DNA from: an uncultured Eubacteriales bacterium
GTDB lineage: Bacteria; Bacillota; Clostridia; Oscillospirales; Acutalibacteraceae
NCBI GenBank assembly: GCA_934457095.1
Contig: CAKSHJ010000002.1
Coordinates: 69,441 to 133,440 of the forward strand
Length of the DNA: 64,000 bases
Direction of reading: 5' to 3'
Made by a program: the position numbers and the translations under genes. The notes beneath the pieces were generated by a model, which saw only the letters and a program-made list of their open reading frames with translations, was not told the origin of the DNA and did no database searches. Each line of letters begins with the position of its first letter. The first letter of the stretch is position 1. This document shows positions 45,109 to 55,373 of the stretch, piece after piece.

Positions 45109-45431
45109 TTTTTATAATAAAGGTACCTACGACCAAGTAGACATCATATTGCCTGTTTTGGAGAAAAAGACTTCGAATCGCAGAAACAATTTGTTTTTGC
45201 ATTCGGAGTCTTTTATTTACAAATACATCAAAATAAATATTGTTCCACGAAACAGTAGCTCAGCTGAGGTGTTTTTCGAGGCGATTAAAAAAGGGATATT
45301 TATTACATAAATATAAATATTTGACAACATTGGAAAAATATGATATATTCATAGTTAACGGCACGAAAAACAGAGAAAAATTGCTGCCCAAATATTGGCT
45401 CAGTGAAAAACGAGAGGGAGATGTAGGAAAA
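45109..45431. other. Interval between tRNA-Thr and the membrane protein gene
   Basis: AT-rich, about 320 bases. It holds a promoter TTGACA (45321-45326) and TATATT (45344-45349), 17 bases apart, serving the next gene. No gene is supported here; a short open frame at 45092-45310 starts within the tRNA terminator and has no ribosome binding site. Confidence 0.6.
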
Positions 45432-46109
45432 TTGGAAAAGATTCAGAGCCTAAAAAAACCAAATTTTTGGATTATGACAGGAATTTGCGGATTACTTTCC
45501 TTTGGCGGAGTTTTTTGTATTTTACCAGTTATGAGTGAAAACAGTGATATTTCAGAAATTTCGATTCTGTTGTGTGCGGTAGGGTTAGCGGCGATGTGCA
45601 TCATCGTGTTTTTCGTTACCGCATTTTTATGTTTTCTTTTGCAGCGAGAACGAAGTATCAGCTATCAAAAGGCGCTGGGTCGTGTATTGTGTACACTGCT
45701 GATTTTGATAGGCGCTGCTATTTTACTTAGTTTACTATTTGGCCTTATTGCGGTATTGCTGTATGCTGTTTTGAAAAGCGTGCTCACCTTGGAAGAAATA
45801 AAAGGCGTAATCAATTATGTGATATCTGCATTGCAAATTTTGTCGGCACCGTTTTTCATTTCTGTATTTTGGCAGGAATTAACTCAAAACAGCTCGTTTT
45901 TTGCTTTGTTTTGCAAAGGCTTTTTTGTTGGTGGCAAGCGTTATTTCAAGCTGTTGTTACTGATGGTACTTGTATTTGGCATTGGTATGCTGCTGCAAAC
46001 CGCCTTTCATTATTTGCCAAATCATATTGGTTTTGATGTTTTGAAGGCATTGCTGTTTAGTGGAATCGGAACGCTTGCAATGCTTGCATCAAAGCGCATT
46101 TGCGCATAG
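45432..46109 (+). CDS. Multi-spanning membrane protein upstream of the Rhs gene
   Basis: A protein of about 225 residues with roughly six hydrophobic helices (for example FWIMTGICGLLSFGGVFC and LLILIGAAILLSLLFG). No ATG fits; TTG 45432 after GGGAG and AGG is the best start, and the promoter at 45321-45349 excludes a much earlier one. It ends 15 bases before the Rhs gene and probably shares its transcript. No family is recognised. A role in export or display of the Rhs protein is only a guess from position. Confidence 0.65.
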   Translation: MEKIQSLKKPNFWIMTGICGLLSFGGVFCILPVMSENSDISEISILLCAVGLAAMCIIVFFVTAFLCFLLQRERSISYQKALGRVLCTLLILIGAAILLSLLFGLIAVLLYAVLKSVLTLEEIKGVINYVISALQILSAPFFISVFWQELTQNSSFFALFCKGFFVGGKRYFKLLLLMVLVFGIGMLLQTAFHYLPNHIGFDVLKALLFSGIGTLAMLASKRICA

Positions 46110-46124
46110 GTGAGGGGGAGAAGT

Positions 46125-49100
46125 ATGAAAAAGAGATGGTTTCAAACAGCAATGAGCGTACTGCTGGCAATTTTAATTGTGTTCGGAGCCCAGCCGATAT
46201 CGGCGCTTGCAGACGCAGAATTTTTACGTGGGGTGGATTTTTCACAGCAGCAAGCGGTGACCGAGATGAATACGGTGACCTATAAAAAAGACCCTACGCT
46301 GAGAGAGCCGAAAAAATATTACACGGAAGAAGAGCCTAACGGCACATTGGTTGCGGTCAGCGAATATGCAAAAACCTACCGGACGGGCAGGAATACTTTT
46401 ACTACGCAGGTTGGCGGACAGGCCAATACTTACCGGGATGAAAACGGGAACCTGCAGCAGGTGGACAACACGCTTGAGGAGCAAAAACCGTGGTTTTCAG
46501 CCAATTATTTTGAAAATAAGGCAAATGATTATTCGGTTGCCCTGCCAACGGAAATTACGGAAAGAAACGGTGTAAAGCTGAACAAAGACGGCTATACTAT
46601 TGAACTGATTCCTCAGGGCGGTGATTTTTCCAGACCGGTTGTTGTAGATAACGCCGTGTTATATAACGATGTTTTTGACGGTGTAGATTATCAATATACG
46701 GTATTAGGCGATACGATAAAAGAAGATATTGTGTTGAATAAGGCAGTGGAGGAAACGACCTTTTCTTTTCGTATTCGGGCGGGCGGCTTAACACCGGTGC
46801 AAGAGGGTAATCGCATTCTTGCCTATGCAAAAGATAGGGAAGCGCCTGTTTTTACCATCGTAGCGCCGCAGATGTCCGATGCAACAGGCCGAATTTCCAC
46901 TGATATTACATTAACGCTGACAGGGGATACGGCAACTGTAAGCACAAATTCGGATTGGTTGAATGCCCCCGAGCGTGCCTATCCTGTGCGAATTGACCCG
47001 ACCGTTGAGATTTCCAATCAGAGTATTGGGTTATTTGGCGTAGAGCAAGGCGCTGCCAGTATGGTCATTGGTGACAATAATTTTCCGTATTGCGGCTACG
47101 ACGACGGTATTACCAGTAAAAATTTAGAGTTATACGGCAGCGCACACCTGATGACGAGAACGTATGCAAAGGTGGATTATGATTTTTCGCAAATTTCCCC
47201 CGAAGCAAAAATTGACAGCGCTACCTTTAGCGTTTATCACTATACGGCATGGAGCAGCGGACGAACGAATTTTGCGCTGTATACCGTTGACCAGGCTTGG
47301 GATTCGGGAGCATTAACTTGGAATGCCCAGCAGAATTATGCGCATACCTTTATTCAGGCGCAGTACGCCAATCGCTCTGCCGGTTGGTTAAATTGGGATG
47401 TGCGTGAGCAGGTCAACGCGTGGGTACAGGGAACCGCTGCAAATCATGGATTTGTGATTAAAGCGGAAGATGAGCGCAATATGCAGTGCGAGGTGTTCCA
47501 TAATAAGAATGGCGCGAATCGACCGAAATTAACGGTCAACTGGTCAATTCCTGATCCGGTTGATCCGAACTATCCGCTTGATGATTTGTCAGTTTCTCTG
47601 CGCCCGATTACGGAGAAAAATACCGGGGGTAAGCTGTTATTTGATGCAGTATTTGCAGACGGCGTTGCTACGCCCGGTGCATCGGTAAAATATTGGCTTG
47701 CTCCGGACGATAAAACCGGGTATGCCGTGGCAAGCGCCAGCTACAAATTCCCGGACAGCACACCGTTTCTTTCTGTTTTTCCAAACGGCACAACATATAA
47801 AGATAAGCTCTCAAACTGGCAGACGCAATTGTTTGGCGGCTTGTCGTATGACAAGGCTTATATTGTTTCGGCAACAGCTACGAAAAACGGTCAAATTAGT
47901 CGGCAGGCGGACAGCGATAAATTTTTAATTTATAAAATTAAGCAGACCGATACATTTCCGTATATTGCAAATTATTACGGCGTGCCGCTAAACACGATTA
48001 TGCGGGATAATCGCGTGCAGGATACCCTAGTTATAGAGAATAATACGATATTTATTCGTAACCCCAAAACAGAGGTGGCATATAATCCCGCGCCGCTGAC
48101 GGACGATGCCAAAAAAGCAATTGACAGCGCCTTAATGGGGCGCGGATTGCATTGCGAATACGGCTTTGAACCAATCAATCTGAATACGGGAAATTTTTAT
48201 TTTCAGGCAACGGACGCAACGCTTACAGACCTTGGCGGAGAGTTTCTCATAGAGCGCACCTACAATTCCAAAGGGGATGCGAATCATTCGCTGTTTGGGC
48301 GTAGGTGGAGCTTTGCGTACAGCGAAAGTTTGTCAGAGTGCGAGGATGGCAGAATCGCCTATTCTGTCGGAGACGGCAAGACGCTGTATTTTACACCCAA
48401 CGGCAAGGGCGGCTATTATGCGCCTGCTGGCTATCATGTTCGTCTTGAAAAAATTGCCTATACGGTAGGTGACGAAACCTATTATCGTTTTGAGTTGCAT
48501 AAAACGGATGGCTCCTGCAAAACCTTCAATGCATGGGGACTGCTGGGCGAAATAAAAGATGCAAACGGTTTGGTCACTTCGATTGAATATGATGAAAACT
48601 ATAACGTAAAGAGCATTACCTCGCCCTCCGGCAAAGTGTACGGAATTACCTGCCGGGACGGAAAAATTACCGAGATTCTATTGCCAAACAGCGCTGTTCT
48701 GCGGTATACGTATGATGCAAACGGAGATTTGACGGCATTTACCGATGCCAACGGCAATACGGTGCGTTATGTGTATGATGCACAGCATCGTATGACGGAG
48801 TGGTATGACCAGGAAAACAACAGAATCGTTCTCAATGAATATGACTCCGAAGGCCGTGTAACCAAGCAGACGGATGCAAATGGGAATGTATCGCGATTGG
48901 CGTATACTGCCAATCAGACAACTACCACAGACGCCAATGGAAATGTGACGGTCTATACCTATGACGACCGTTACCGTACCACCAAAATTGAATATGCGGA
49001 CGGAAAGGTAGAGCAGCGCACCTATGATTCGGACAACAATCTTGTTGCGGACGCGGATTATACCTATACCTATGATGTCAACGGCAATAAGCTGACCGAA

Positions 49101-52100
49101 ACCCGCAAAGACAATGCCGTGCGCCAATATACCTATAATGGTCGCAATCAGGTAACTTCTATTATTGATTTTGACGGCGCCAAAACTACGATGGAGTATT
49201 CTGCTGCCGGAGACCTTGTAAGAACGCTTTATGCCGACGGAACGAGTGAAAGCTATACTTATGATGCGCAGCACCGTATACTGACACATACCGATGCCAA
49301 CGGCAATACGGAATATTATTCCTATGACGGTGCGGTGGCAACCGGTTATACCGATTATAACGGGAATTGTTATCAGTTGTTCTATAACGAGATGAACCAA
49401 TTGATTACAACCATTGCACCTGACGGCTCCGTTACCCGCAAGATGTATAACGCTGCCGGCGTGCAGATTGGTGAGCAGGCAGCAGACGGAGGTTATACGG
49501 AATACAGTCTGAATAAAATCGGAAATGTGGTTCGCACGACCGATGCAATGGGCTATGCCTCGGATTTTGAATACGATGGTATGCACAATATTGTCAAAGG
49601 CATTGACCCACAGGGTAATACAGTGACCTATACCTATGACGGCAACGGCAATCAAACCAGCAAGACCGATGCCAAGGGACATGTGACGAACTATGCTTAT
49701 GACAGTCGGAATCGTCTTGTTCAGGAAACGGCTTCGGACACGGGCGTGACAACCTATGTATACGATACGGACGGAAATCTGCTTTCCAAAGAGGAGCCAA
49801 ATGGCAGAAAAACAACCAACGAGTACGACGTTGTGCTGAAGGTTCCCGTAAAAACTACCGATGCGCTGGGAAATTTGACGGAATTTGTCTATACGCCCAC
49901 AGGAAAACCGATTCAAATTACCTATGCGGATGGAACCTCGTTGCAGTATGAGTACGATTTGCGCGGGAGAATTACCCGGTTTACAGAGCAAAATGGGTTG
50001 ATTTCGGAATTTACCTATGACGGAAACGGTAACATTGTAAAACTCACGGAAAACGGCAGTCGTGTTTATTCCTATGAATATGATGCCAACAATAATTTGA
50101 CCAAGACTACCGACCCGCTTGGTGGTGTGGTGACCTATGCCTATGACGCGTTAAACCGACCGATTAAAACCGTAAATGCGCTGGGCAACAAAACCGACTA
50201 TCAGTATGACGCAGTCGGTCGGTTGACCCGGACAGTAGACGCTGCTGACAATGCCGTACAGTTTGCCTATGATAAAAACGGCAACAAGACTGCGGAAACC
50301 GATGCAAACGGCAGTGTGACGCAATATGTATATGATGCGGTGAACAATCTTGTTTCGCAAAAAGACGCGCAGGGCAATATTACCAATTATGCTTATGACG
50401 CTTTGCAGCAGCTAATTTCTGAAACAGACGCGTTGAACGGCTGTACTACGTATGAATATGACGGTAGCGGAAGACTGACAAAAGCAACGGATGCGCTGGG
50501 GAATTCCTATTGGATAGAATATGACCGAAATGGGAATATGGAAAAGGTTACGCAGCCAAACGGAGATGTTTCTGCGTTTGTATATGACGTGTTGGGAAGC
50601 ATGGTGGAGTCTTCCGATGCCGCAGGTTTGGTAAAAAATTACCGCTATGACAGCATGGGGCGCGTTACTGAGGTGTTTGACAATACCGGAGCAAGACTAA
50701 CCTATGAATACGATCAATATGGTCGGTTAGTGAAGCAGACCGATGTTGCTGGGAGAAGTGAGAGTTACGAATACGACGCTTTCTCGCAGGTAATAGCGGT
50801 AACTGGTACGGACGGCAATACAAGCCTATTTGACTATGACGCTTTGGGTCGGCTGGTTTTATACACCGACGCAGAACATAAAACCACAACCTTTACCTAC
50901 GATGCTATGGGTAATCTTTTGCACCGGTCAGAGAGTGACGGGGCGGTGTATCAGTATGCCTATGATAAATTAAATCAGGTCACAGAAATCACCGACCCGG
51001 TAGGCGCAAAAACAGCATATACCTATGATAAAAACGGAAATTTGCTTTCGTCTACCGACGGTAACGGTGTGACGAATTCCTATGCCTATGATCAATTAAA
51101 CCGACTTACCGCAGCAACGGATGGGAATGGCAATACGACTAGTTATAAATACGACGCGCTTTCCCGGCTGCTTGCAATGACCGAGCCTGAGGGAAGTAAA
51201 ACGGAATACCGTTACGATGCCGTAGGAAATATGACTAAAGTGAAAAACGCAAACGGCTATATTACCGAGTTTATATTTGATGCGGCAGGCAATACAACTA
51301 AAGCGATTTCACAGCGGGGCGCTGAAACTTCCTATACCTATGACAAACATAATATGCTGACCGGCGTAACGGACGCGCTGGGCAATACGACGCAATATGA
51401 TGTGGATTTAAACGGTCTTACCACAAGAATTACACAGCCAAACGGCGGTGAGTACCGCTATACCTATGATGTGGTTCACCGTATTACGGGGATTACCACG
51501 CCGAACGGCTATGAGAAAACATTCACTTATGATGCGCGCGGAGATTTGATTACCGAACAGGATAATTTAGAGCGTACAACCGGTTACGAGTATGATTTGA
51601 TGCACCGGGTCATCAGAATGACCGACCCAAGCGGCAATGGTACGGTCTATGCGTATGACAGCAGCGGAAATCTTTCCTCGGTTCTGGAGCAGAGCGGTGC
51701 AAAAACCAACTTTGTTTATGACCTGCTGGACCGTGTTACCGAGCAGACAGACCCCGAGGGCAAAGTAACCGCGCTGCAATATGACTTGGCCGGAAACATT
51801 ACTTCCGTGACCGAACAGGGTGGCAGAACTACCAAGCTTTCCTATGATAACAACTACAATCTCACCGCGATTACAGATTCGATGGGGTATACCCGCACGC
51901 AAACTTATGACAGGAACAACCGTGTAACGGCTATTACCGATGCCTTGGGCAATGCCACGCAATATGAATATGACGCGCTCGGTCAGACCACTCAGGTGAC
52001 TGACGCTTCCGGCGCCGCAGTAAAATATACCTATGACGCACACGGTAATATTGCGGGCGTAACCAACGCATTGGGGGCAAAAACAACCTATACCTATGAT

Positions 52101-55100
52101 TTGGCCGACAATTTGACAAAAGTAACCGACCCGCTTGCCAGAGAAACTTTCTATACCTATGATGGTATGGGAAATTTGATAAAGCAAATAGACGCACAGG
52201 GAAAGGCGTCTGTTTACGACTATGATTTAGAGGGGAATTTGCTTTCTTTGACCGATGAGATAGGTCAAACTGAGCGTATGACCTATGATTTGCTCGGTAA
52301 GTTAAAATCGATTGTCCGCCCGGATTATACTACCGTTACCTATGATTATGACAAGCTGAACCGGCTGGCTTCAAAAACGTATTCTCAGGACGATTCCAAG
52401 GTTTTGTATTTGTATGACCAAAGCGGAAATCGTACCGGAATGACCGATGAAACCGGTGAAAGTACTTATACGTATGATGTGATGGACCGGATTACGTCCG
52501 TTACCGATGCAGACGGCAAAACGGTTGAGTACGATTATGATACCTGCGGACGGCTGGGAGCAATTACCTATGCCGATGGCCGTGTGGTTTCGTATGCCTA
52601 TGACCTCAACGACCGCTTGATTGCCGTGGATGACAGCGGTCAAATAACGGAATATTCCTATGATGCAGCCGGAAATGTTATTCAGACCGAGCGTCCCGAC
52701 GGAAGCTGTACGGAATACCGTTATGATGTGCGAGGAAATTTGTTTGAACTTGTCAATACGGACTGCAGTGGCGGTATTGCATCGTCATTTACCTATACCT
52801 ATGACCATGCGGGCTATATTGTTCGGGAGGTTGCCGAAAATGAAAATGATTCCGTTACCCGCAATTATCAGTATAATGCTGCCGGCGAACTGACGGCATT
52901 TTCGGAGCGCGACGGTGCATCGACGGTTCGGTATACGTATTCCTACGACGATTCCGGCAACAGAACAAAATTAGAAAAAACCGGTATATCACTGCCGGAA
53001 ACAATAGAATATACCTATAACGCTGCCAATCAACTTATTTGTGAAAAGAGTACGATTGACGGTACAACCTTTTATGCCTATGATGCCAATGGCAGTTTAA
53101 TCTGCGAGCAGACGGGCGATGAAAAAGAGATTACCTATGAATATACCGTGGAGCAGCGGCTTTCCGCAGTGAGAGAGGGCGGACAATTGCTCATGGCGGC
53201 CTCTTATGACGGTGACGGAAACCGTGTTTTTCAAATTTCCCGCAAAGAGGCAGAGCAAGTTGTGGAAAAGCCGTCCCAGTCAGAGGGCGCGGAAAATCCG
53301 GAGAAGGAAATTGCCGAAACTGTCGGTACGGTGGAGGTAAATTCTGACCGCGCACAAAATACGGCAAGCCCGCAGAATGACGCCGGGTCATTGCCGGAAA
53401 CCGATGGGAACGCACAGCTTGTTCAGACCTATTATGAAAAGGTGTATGTTGACCCGGAAGATACGATTTTTTGGTATGGGTTTGGGCAGGGGATTTTGCA
53501 GTTTTTTGCCAATGTTAATGCGGCGCTGGGTGCATATTTTTCGGATTGGTTTTGTCATATATGGGAGATTGTAACCGGTCAGTATGAGCTGGTATTGCAC
53601 AGCGAGGCATTAGATACGACGTACTCTGCCGATGATGTGGAGGCGATGCGAAAGGCCGGGCTTTCGGAAAAAGACATTGCGCAGATTATCGGCTCTGTGA
53701 TGGATAAAAACGGCAATGCTGTGGTAAATTATATGGATAGCGCTGCTTCTACAAACAGTAAGTCGGAGGGAATTCGAGGGAAGCCGAGCGAACAGCCGAG
53801 CTCCGGTGCGGCGATTGTAATACCGGAAAATCCCGGAGAAACCACGCGGGTAGATTATGAACTGAGCTATTATGTGAACCATGTCAACACGCAGAATACG
53901 CAGGTACTCATGGAGTACGGCAAGCGCAGCGAGTTGAAAAACAGCTATACCTACGGCAACGAGCGTATTTCTGCTCAAACATTGGACAAGGTTGATAGCT
54001 CGACAGCCGATGTGTACAAGACAGATTATTATTTGTATGACGGCAGAGGAAGCGTTGCACAAGTTGCTTCAGCAATCGAAATTGTCGAAAGCTATACTTA
54101 CGATCCATTTGGAAATGTCACAAGCGGTGCGCCGAAATTTGATAGCTTTTACGGCTATAATGCCGAGGAAACTAACCCGGTTACCGGTCTGCAATATTTG
54201 CGTGCACGGTATTATGACACGGATTCCGGTAGATTTCATGTAGCGGACACTTATTTGGGAGACATTTCACAACCGCTTACGCTGAATCGGTATAGCTACA
54301 CCGCCAACAATCCGGTCAATTTCATTGACCCCAGCGGACATTGGTTTGGAGCTCTTTTTGGGGCAGTGGTAGGTGCGGTTGTGGGCGCTGTTGTCGGTGC
54401 GGCAAGCGAAATTATTTCTGCTGCGGTAGAGGGTAGAGACGTTAATTGGACTCAAGTTGGAGTCAATGCAGTTTCGGGAGCTGTGGGTGGTGCAGTAGGC
54501 GGAGCGGTATTGGGAGCTACAGGGAGTGTTCGGGCGGCTGCCACCTTGGGCGGAGCTGCCGGTGGATTTGCCGGCGGCTTTACAGGAGCGCTGGTAGAGG
54601 GGAGAGGCTTTACAGAAGCGCTTGATCAGGGAGCAAAAGCCGGGATTGCCGGTGCGGTTGGCGGTTTTGTAGGAGGTTCGGCAGGCGCTGTTTTTGGAGG
54701 CGCAAGCGGTGCAGTTGTTGGTAGTGCTGTTGGCGGTGGAGCTTCCCGTTACGTGGGCGCGCGCCTAAGCGGAGGAAACGTATCACAATCTTTCGGCGAG
54801 GCGATGAATCCGCAGAAAGCGCTTACGGATTCGCTGACAGGTTTGACAGGTTATGCGGCGTATCGTGTGATGAACCCGGAAGTTTCTTTGCGGAAGTATA
54901 TTGAGCAGAGAGCTGCCGCCATTCAGGCAAAACAGCGGCAAATTTCTTGCGGCACAGCGCAGAAAGTAAAAGCTGCCGACCCGGTGGATGAATTCACACC
55001 GAAGGTGCCAGAAATTGCAGATGATGTTGCAGGCATGGGCAGTAAAAGCAACGAACTGGTCTTAAAAGGTACAAACTACTCAGCGGAGTATGCTCAAAAA

Positions 55101-55373
55101 CTGCAAGATGTATATAAAGTATTTAACGATAAGGGATATAGAATTAGCGAACATGGTTTAAATCGCATTTTAGGCAGAATAAATCAAGGGAAAATTGATT
55201 CCATCAATAGCATACTTGATGTGTTAAATACAGGAACAAAATATATAGATACGATTAATGGGGGAACTGTTATATTTAAGGATGGGATATCCGTGCATAT
55301 TGCAGAAGATGGTTTTATAAAAACAGTCATCGGAGGGGCAAAGATTAAGTCTACATGGGAGTGGATTGAATGA
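46125..55373 (+). CDS. Secreted WapA/Rhs-type polymorphic toxin
   Basis: A 3,082-residue protein. A Sec signal (KKRWFQTAMSVLLAILIV, AxA near residue 28) is followed by a beta-rich N region and a DNRLRE-like domain (about 300-475). A LysM-like motif (about 604-648, QTDTFPYIANYYGVPLNTI) and a DUF6531-like entry (about 686, NLNTGNFYFQATD) come next. Roughly 70 YD repeats span about 857-2365 (pattern YxYDxxGNLxxxTDxxG). After an insert, the Rhs core (LRARYYDTDSGRFHVADTYL, FIDPSGHW) ends near 2740. Then come a Gly/Ala-rich hinge and a 117-residue toxin tip (SEHGLNRILGRINQGK ... INGGTVIFKDGISVHI), compatible with a BECR/DUF4258-like RNase fold (inference). GGGGGAG precedes ATG 46125. The stop overlaps the immunity gene as ATGA. 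Confidence 0.92.
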   Translation: MKKRWFQTAMSVLLAILIVFGAQPISALADAEFLRGVDFSQQQAVTEMNTVTYKKDPTLREPKKYYTEEEPNGTLVAVSEYAKTYRTGRNTFTTQVGGQANTYRDENGNLQQVDNTLEEQKPWFSANYFENKANDYSVALPTEITERNGVKLNKDGYTIELIPQGGDFSRPVVVDNAVLYNDVFDGVDYQYTVLGDTIKEDIVLNKAVEETTFSFRIRAGGLTPVQEGNRILAYAKDREAPVFTIVAPQMSDATGRISTDITLTLTGDTATVSTNSDWLNAPERAYPVRIDPTVEISNQSIGLFGVEQGAASMVIGDNNFPYCGYDDGITSKNLELYGSAHLMTRTYAKVDYDFSQISPEAKIDSATFSVYHYTAWSSGRTNFALYTVDQAWDSGALTWNAQQNYAHTFIQAQYANRSAGWLNWDVREQVNAWVQGTAANHGFVIKAEDERNMQCEVFHNKNGANRPKLTVNWSIPDPVDPNYPLDDLSVSLRPITEKNTGGKLLFDAVFADGVATPGASVKYWLAPDDKTGYAVASASYKFPDSTPFLSVFPNGTTYKDKLSNWQTQLFGGLSYDKAYIVSATATKNGQISRQADSDKFLIYKIKQTDTFPYIANYYGVPLNTIMRDNRVQDTLVIENNTIFIRNPKTEVAYNPAPLTDDAKKAIDSALMGRGLHCEYGFEPINLNTGNFYFQATDATLTDLGGEFLIERTYNSKGDANHSLFGRRWSFAYSESLSECEDGRIAYSVGDGKTLYFTPNGKGGYYAPAGYHVRLEKIAYTVGDETYYRFELHKTDGSCKTFNAWGLLGEIKDANGLVTSIEYDENYNVKSITSPSGKVYGITCRDGKITEILLPNSAVLRYTYDANGDLTAFTDANGNTVRYVYDAQHRMTEWYDQENNRIVLNEYDSEGRVTKQTDANGNVSRLAYTANQTTTTDANGNVTVYTYDDRYRTTKIEYADGKVEQRTYDSDNNLVADADYTYTYDVNGNKLTETRKDNAVRQYTYNGRNQVTSIIDFDGAKTTMEYSAAGDLVRTLYADGTSESYTYDAQHRILTHTDANGNTEYYSYDGAVATGYTDYNGNCYQLFYNEMNQLITTIAPDGSVTRKMYNAAGVQIGEQAADGGYTEYSLNKIGNVVRTTDAMGYASDFEYDGMHNIVKGIDPQGNTVTYTYDGNGNQTSKTDAKGHVTNYAYDSRNRLVQETASDTGVTTYVYDTDGNLLSKEEPNGRKTTNEYDVVLKVPVKTTDALGNLTEFVYTPTGKPIQITYADGTSLQYEYDLRGRITRFTEQNGLISEFTYDGNGNIVKLTENGSRVYSYEYDANNNLTKTTDPLGGVVTYAYDALNRPIKTVNALGNKTDYQYDAVGRLTRTVDAADNAVQFAYDKNGNKTAETDANGSVTQYVYDAVNNLVSQKDAQGNITNYAYDALQQLISETDALNGCTTYEYDGSGRLTKATDALGNSYWIEYDRNGNMEKVTQPNGDVSAFVYDVLGSMVESSDAAGLVKNYRYDSMGRVTEVFDNTGARLTYEYDQYGRLVKQTDVAGRSESYEYDAFSQVIAVTGTDGNTSLFDYDALGRLVLYTDAEHKTTTFTYDAMGNLLHRSESDGAVYQYAYDKLNQVTEITDPVGAKTAYTYDKNGNLLSSTDGNGVTNSYAYDQLNRLTAATDGNGNTTSYKYDALSRLLAMTEPEGSKTEYRYDAVGNMTKVKNANGYITEFIFDAAGNTTKAISQRGAETSYTYDKHNMLTGVTDALGNTTQYDVDLNGLTTRITQPNGGEYRYTYDVVHRITGITTPNGYEKTFTYDARGDLITEQDNLERTTGYEYDLMHRVIRMTDPSGNGTVYAYDSSGNLSSVLEQSGAKTNFVYDLLDRVTEQTDPEGKVTALQYDLAGNITSVTEQGGRTTKLSYDNNYNLTAITDSMGYTRTQTYDRNNRVTAITDALGNATQYEYDALGQTTQVTDASGAAVKYTYDAHGNIAGVTNALGAKTTYTYDLADNLTKVTDPLARETFYTYDGMGNLIKQIDAQGKASVYDYDLEGNLLSLTDEIGQTERMTYDLLGKLKSIVRPDYTTVTYDYDKLNRLASKTYSQDDSKVLYLYDQSGNRTGMTDETGESTYTYDVMDRITSVTDADGKTVEYDYDTCGRLGAITYADGRVVSYAYDLNDRLIAVDDSGQITEYSYDAAGNVIQTERPDGSCTEYRYDVRGNLFELVNTDCSGGIASSFTYTYDHAGYIVREVAENENDSVTRNYQYNAAGELTAFSERDGASTVRYTYSYDDSGNRTKLEKTGISLPETIEYTYNAANQLICEKSTIDGTTFYAYDANGSLICEQTGDEKEITYEYTVEQRLSAVREGGQLLMAASYDGDGNRVFQISRKEAEQVVEKPSQSEGAENPEKEIAETVGTVEVNSDRAQNTASPQNDAGSLPETDGNAQLVQTYYEKVYVDPEDTIFWYGFGQGILQFFANVNAALGAYFSDWFCHIWEIVTGQYELVLHSEALDTTYSADDVEAMRKAGLSEKDIAQIIGSVMDKNGNAVVNYMDSAASTNSKSEGIRGKPSEQPSSGAAIVIPENPGETTRVDYELSYYVNHVNTQNTQVLMEYGKRSELKNSYTYGNERISAQTLDKVDSSTADVYKTDYYLYDGRGSVAQVASAIEIVESYTYDPFGNVTSGAPKFDSFYGYNAEETNPVTGLQYLRARYYDTDSGRFHVADTYLGDISQPLTLNRYSYTANNPVNFIDPSGHWFGALFGAVVGAVVGAVVGAASEIISAAVEGRDVNWTQVGVNAVSGAVGGAVGGAVLGATGSVRAAATLGGAAGGFAGGFTGALVEGRGFTEALDQGAKAGIAGAVGGFVGGSAGAVFGGASGAVVGSAVGGGASRYVGARLSGGNVSQSFGEAMNPQKALTDSLTGLTGYAAYRVMNPEVSLRKYIEQRAAAIQAKQRQISCGTAQKVKAADPVDEFTPKVPEIADDVAGMGSKSNELVLKGTNYSAEYAQKLQDVYKVFNDKGYRISEHGLNRILGRINQGKIDSINSILDVLNTGTKYIDTINGGTVIFKDGISVHIAEDGFIKTVIGGAKIKSTWEWIE
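48695..53220 (+). repeat. YD-repeat coding array within the Rhs gene
   Basis: About 4.5 kb coding for tandem repeats of about 21 residues (YTYDANGDLTAFTDANGNTV-like). By length this is near 70 copies. At DNA level CCTATGAC or TATGAT/C recurs about every 63 bases. It encodes the beta-cocoon shell that encloses the toxin in this family. Confidence 0.9.
54828..55016 (+). repeat. Rhs pre-toxin hinge, copy 1 (in the expressed gene)
   Basis: Codes DSLTGLTGYAAYRVMNPEVS through FTPKVPEI. It is nearly identical to copy 2 (58270-58458) and shares its 3' part with copy 3 (56599-56673). The upstream segment 54781-54840 recurs as copy 4 (60118-60178). Confidence 0.92.

Noticed and set aside
45092..45310. 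72-codon open frame after tRNA-Thr
   Set aside because: It starts inside the tRNA terminator hairpin and lacks a ribosome binding site; composition looks non-coding.
48678..49991. 437-codon open frame antisense to the YD repeats
   Set aside because: Repeat periodicity keeps the opposite strand open; the product is a repetitive shadow.
48695..53220. Regular short DNA periodicity that might suggest a CRISPR array
   Set aside because: The period is about 63 bases, in frame, with degenerate units coding YD repeats; there are no identical repeats with unique spacers and no cas genes.
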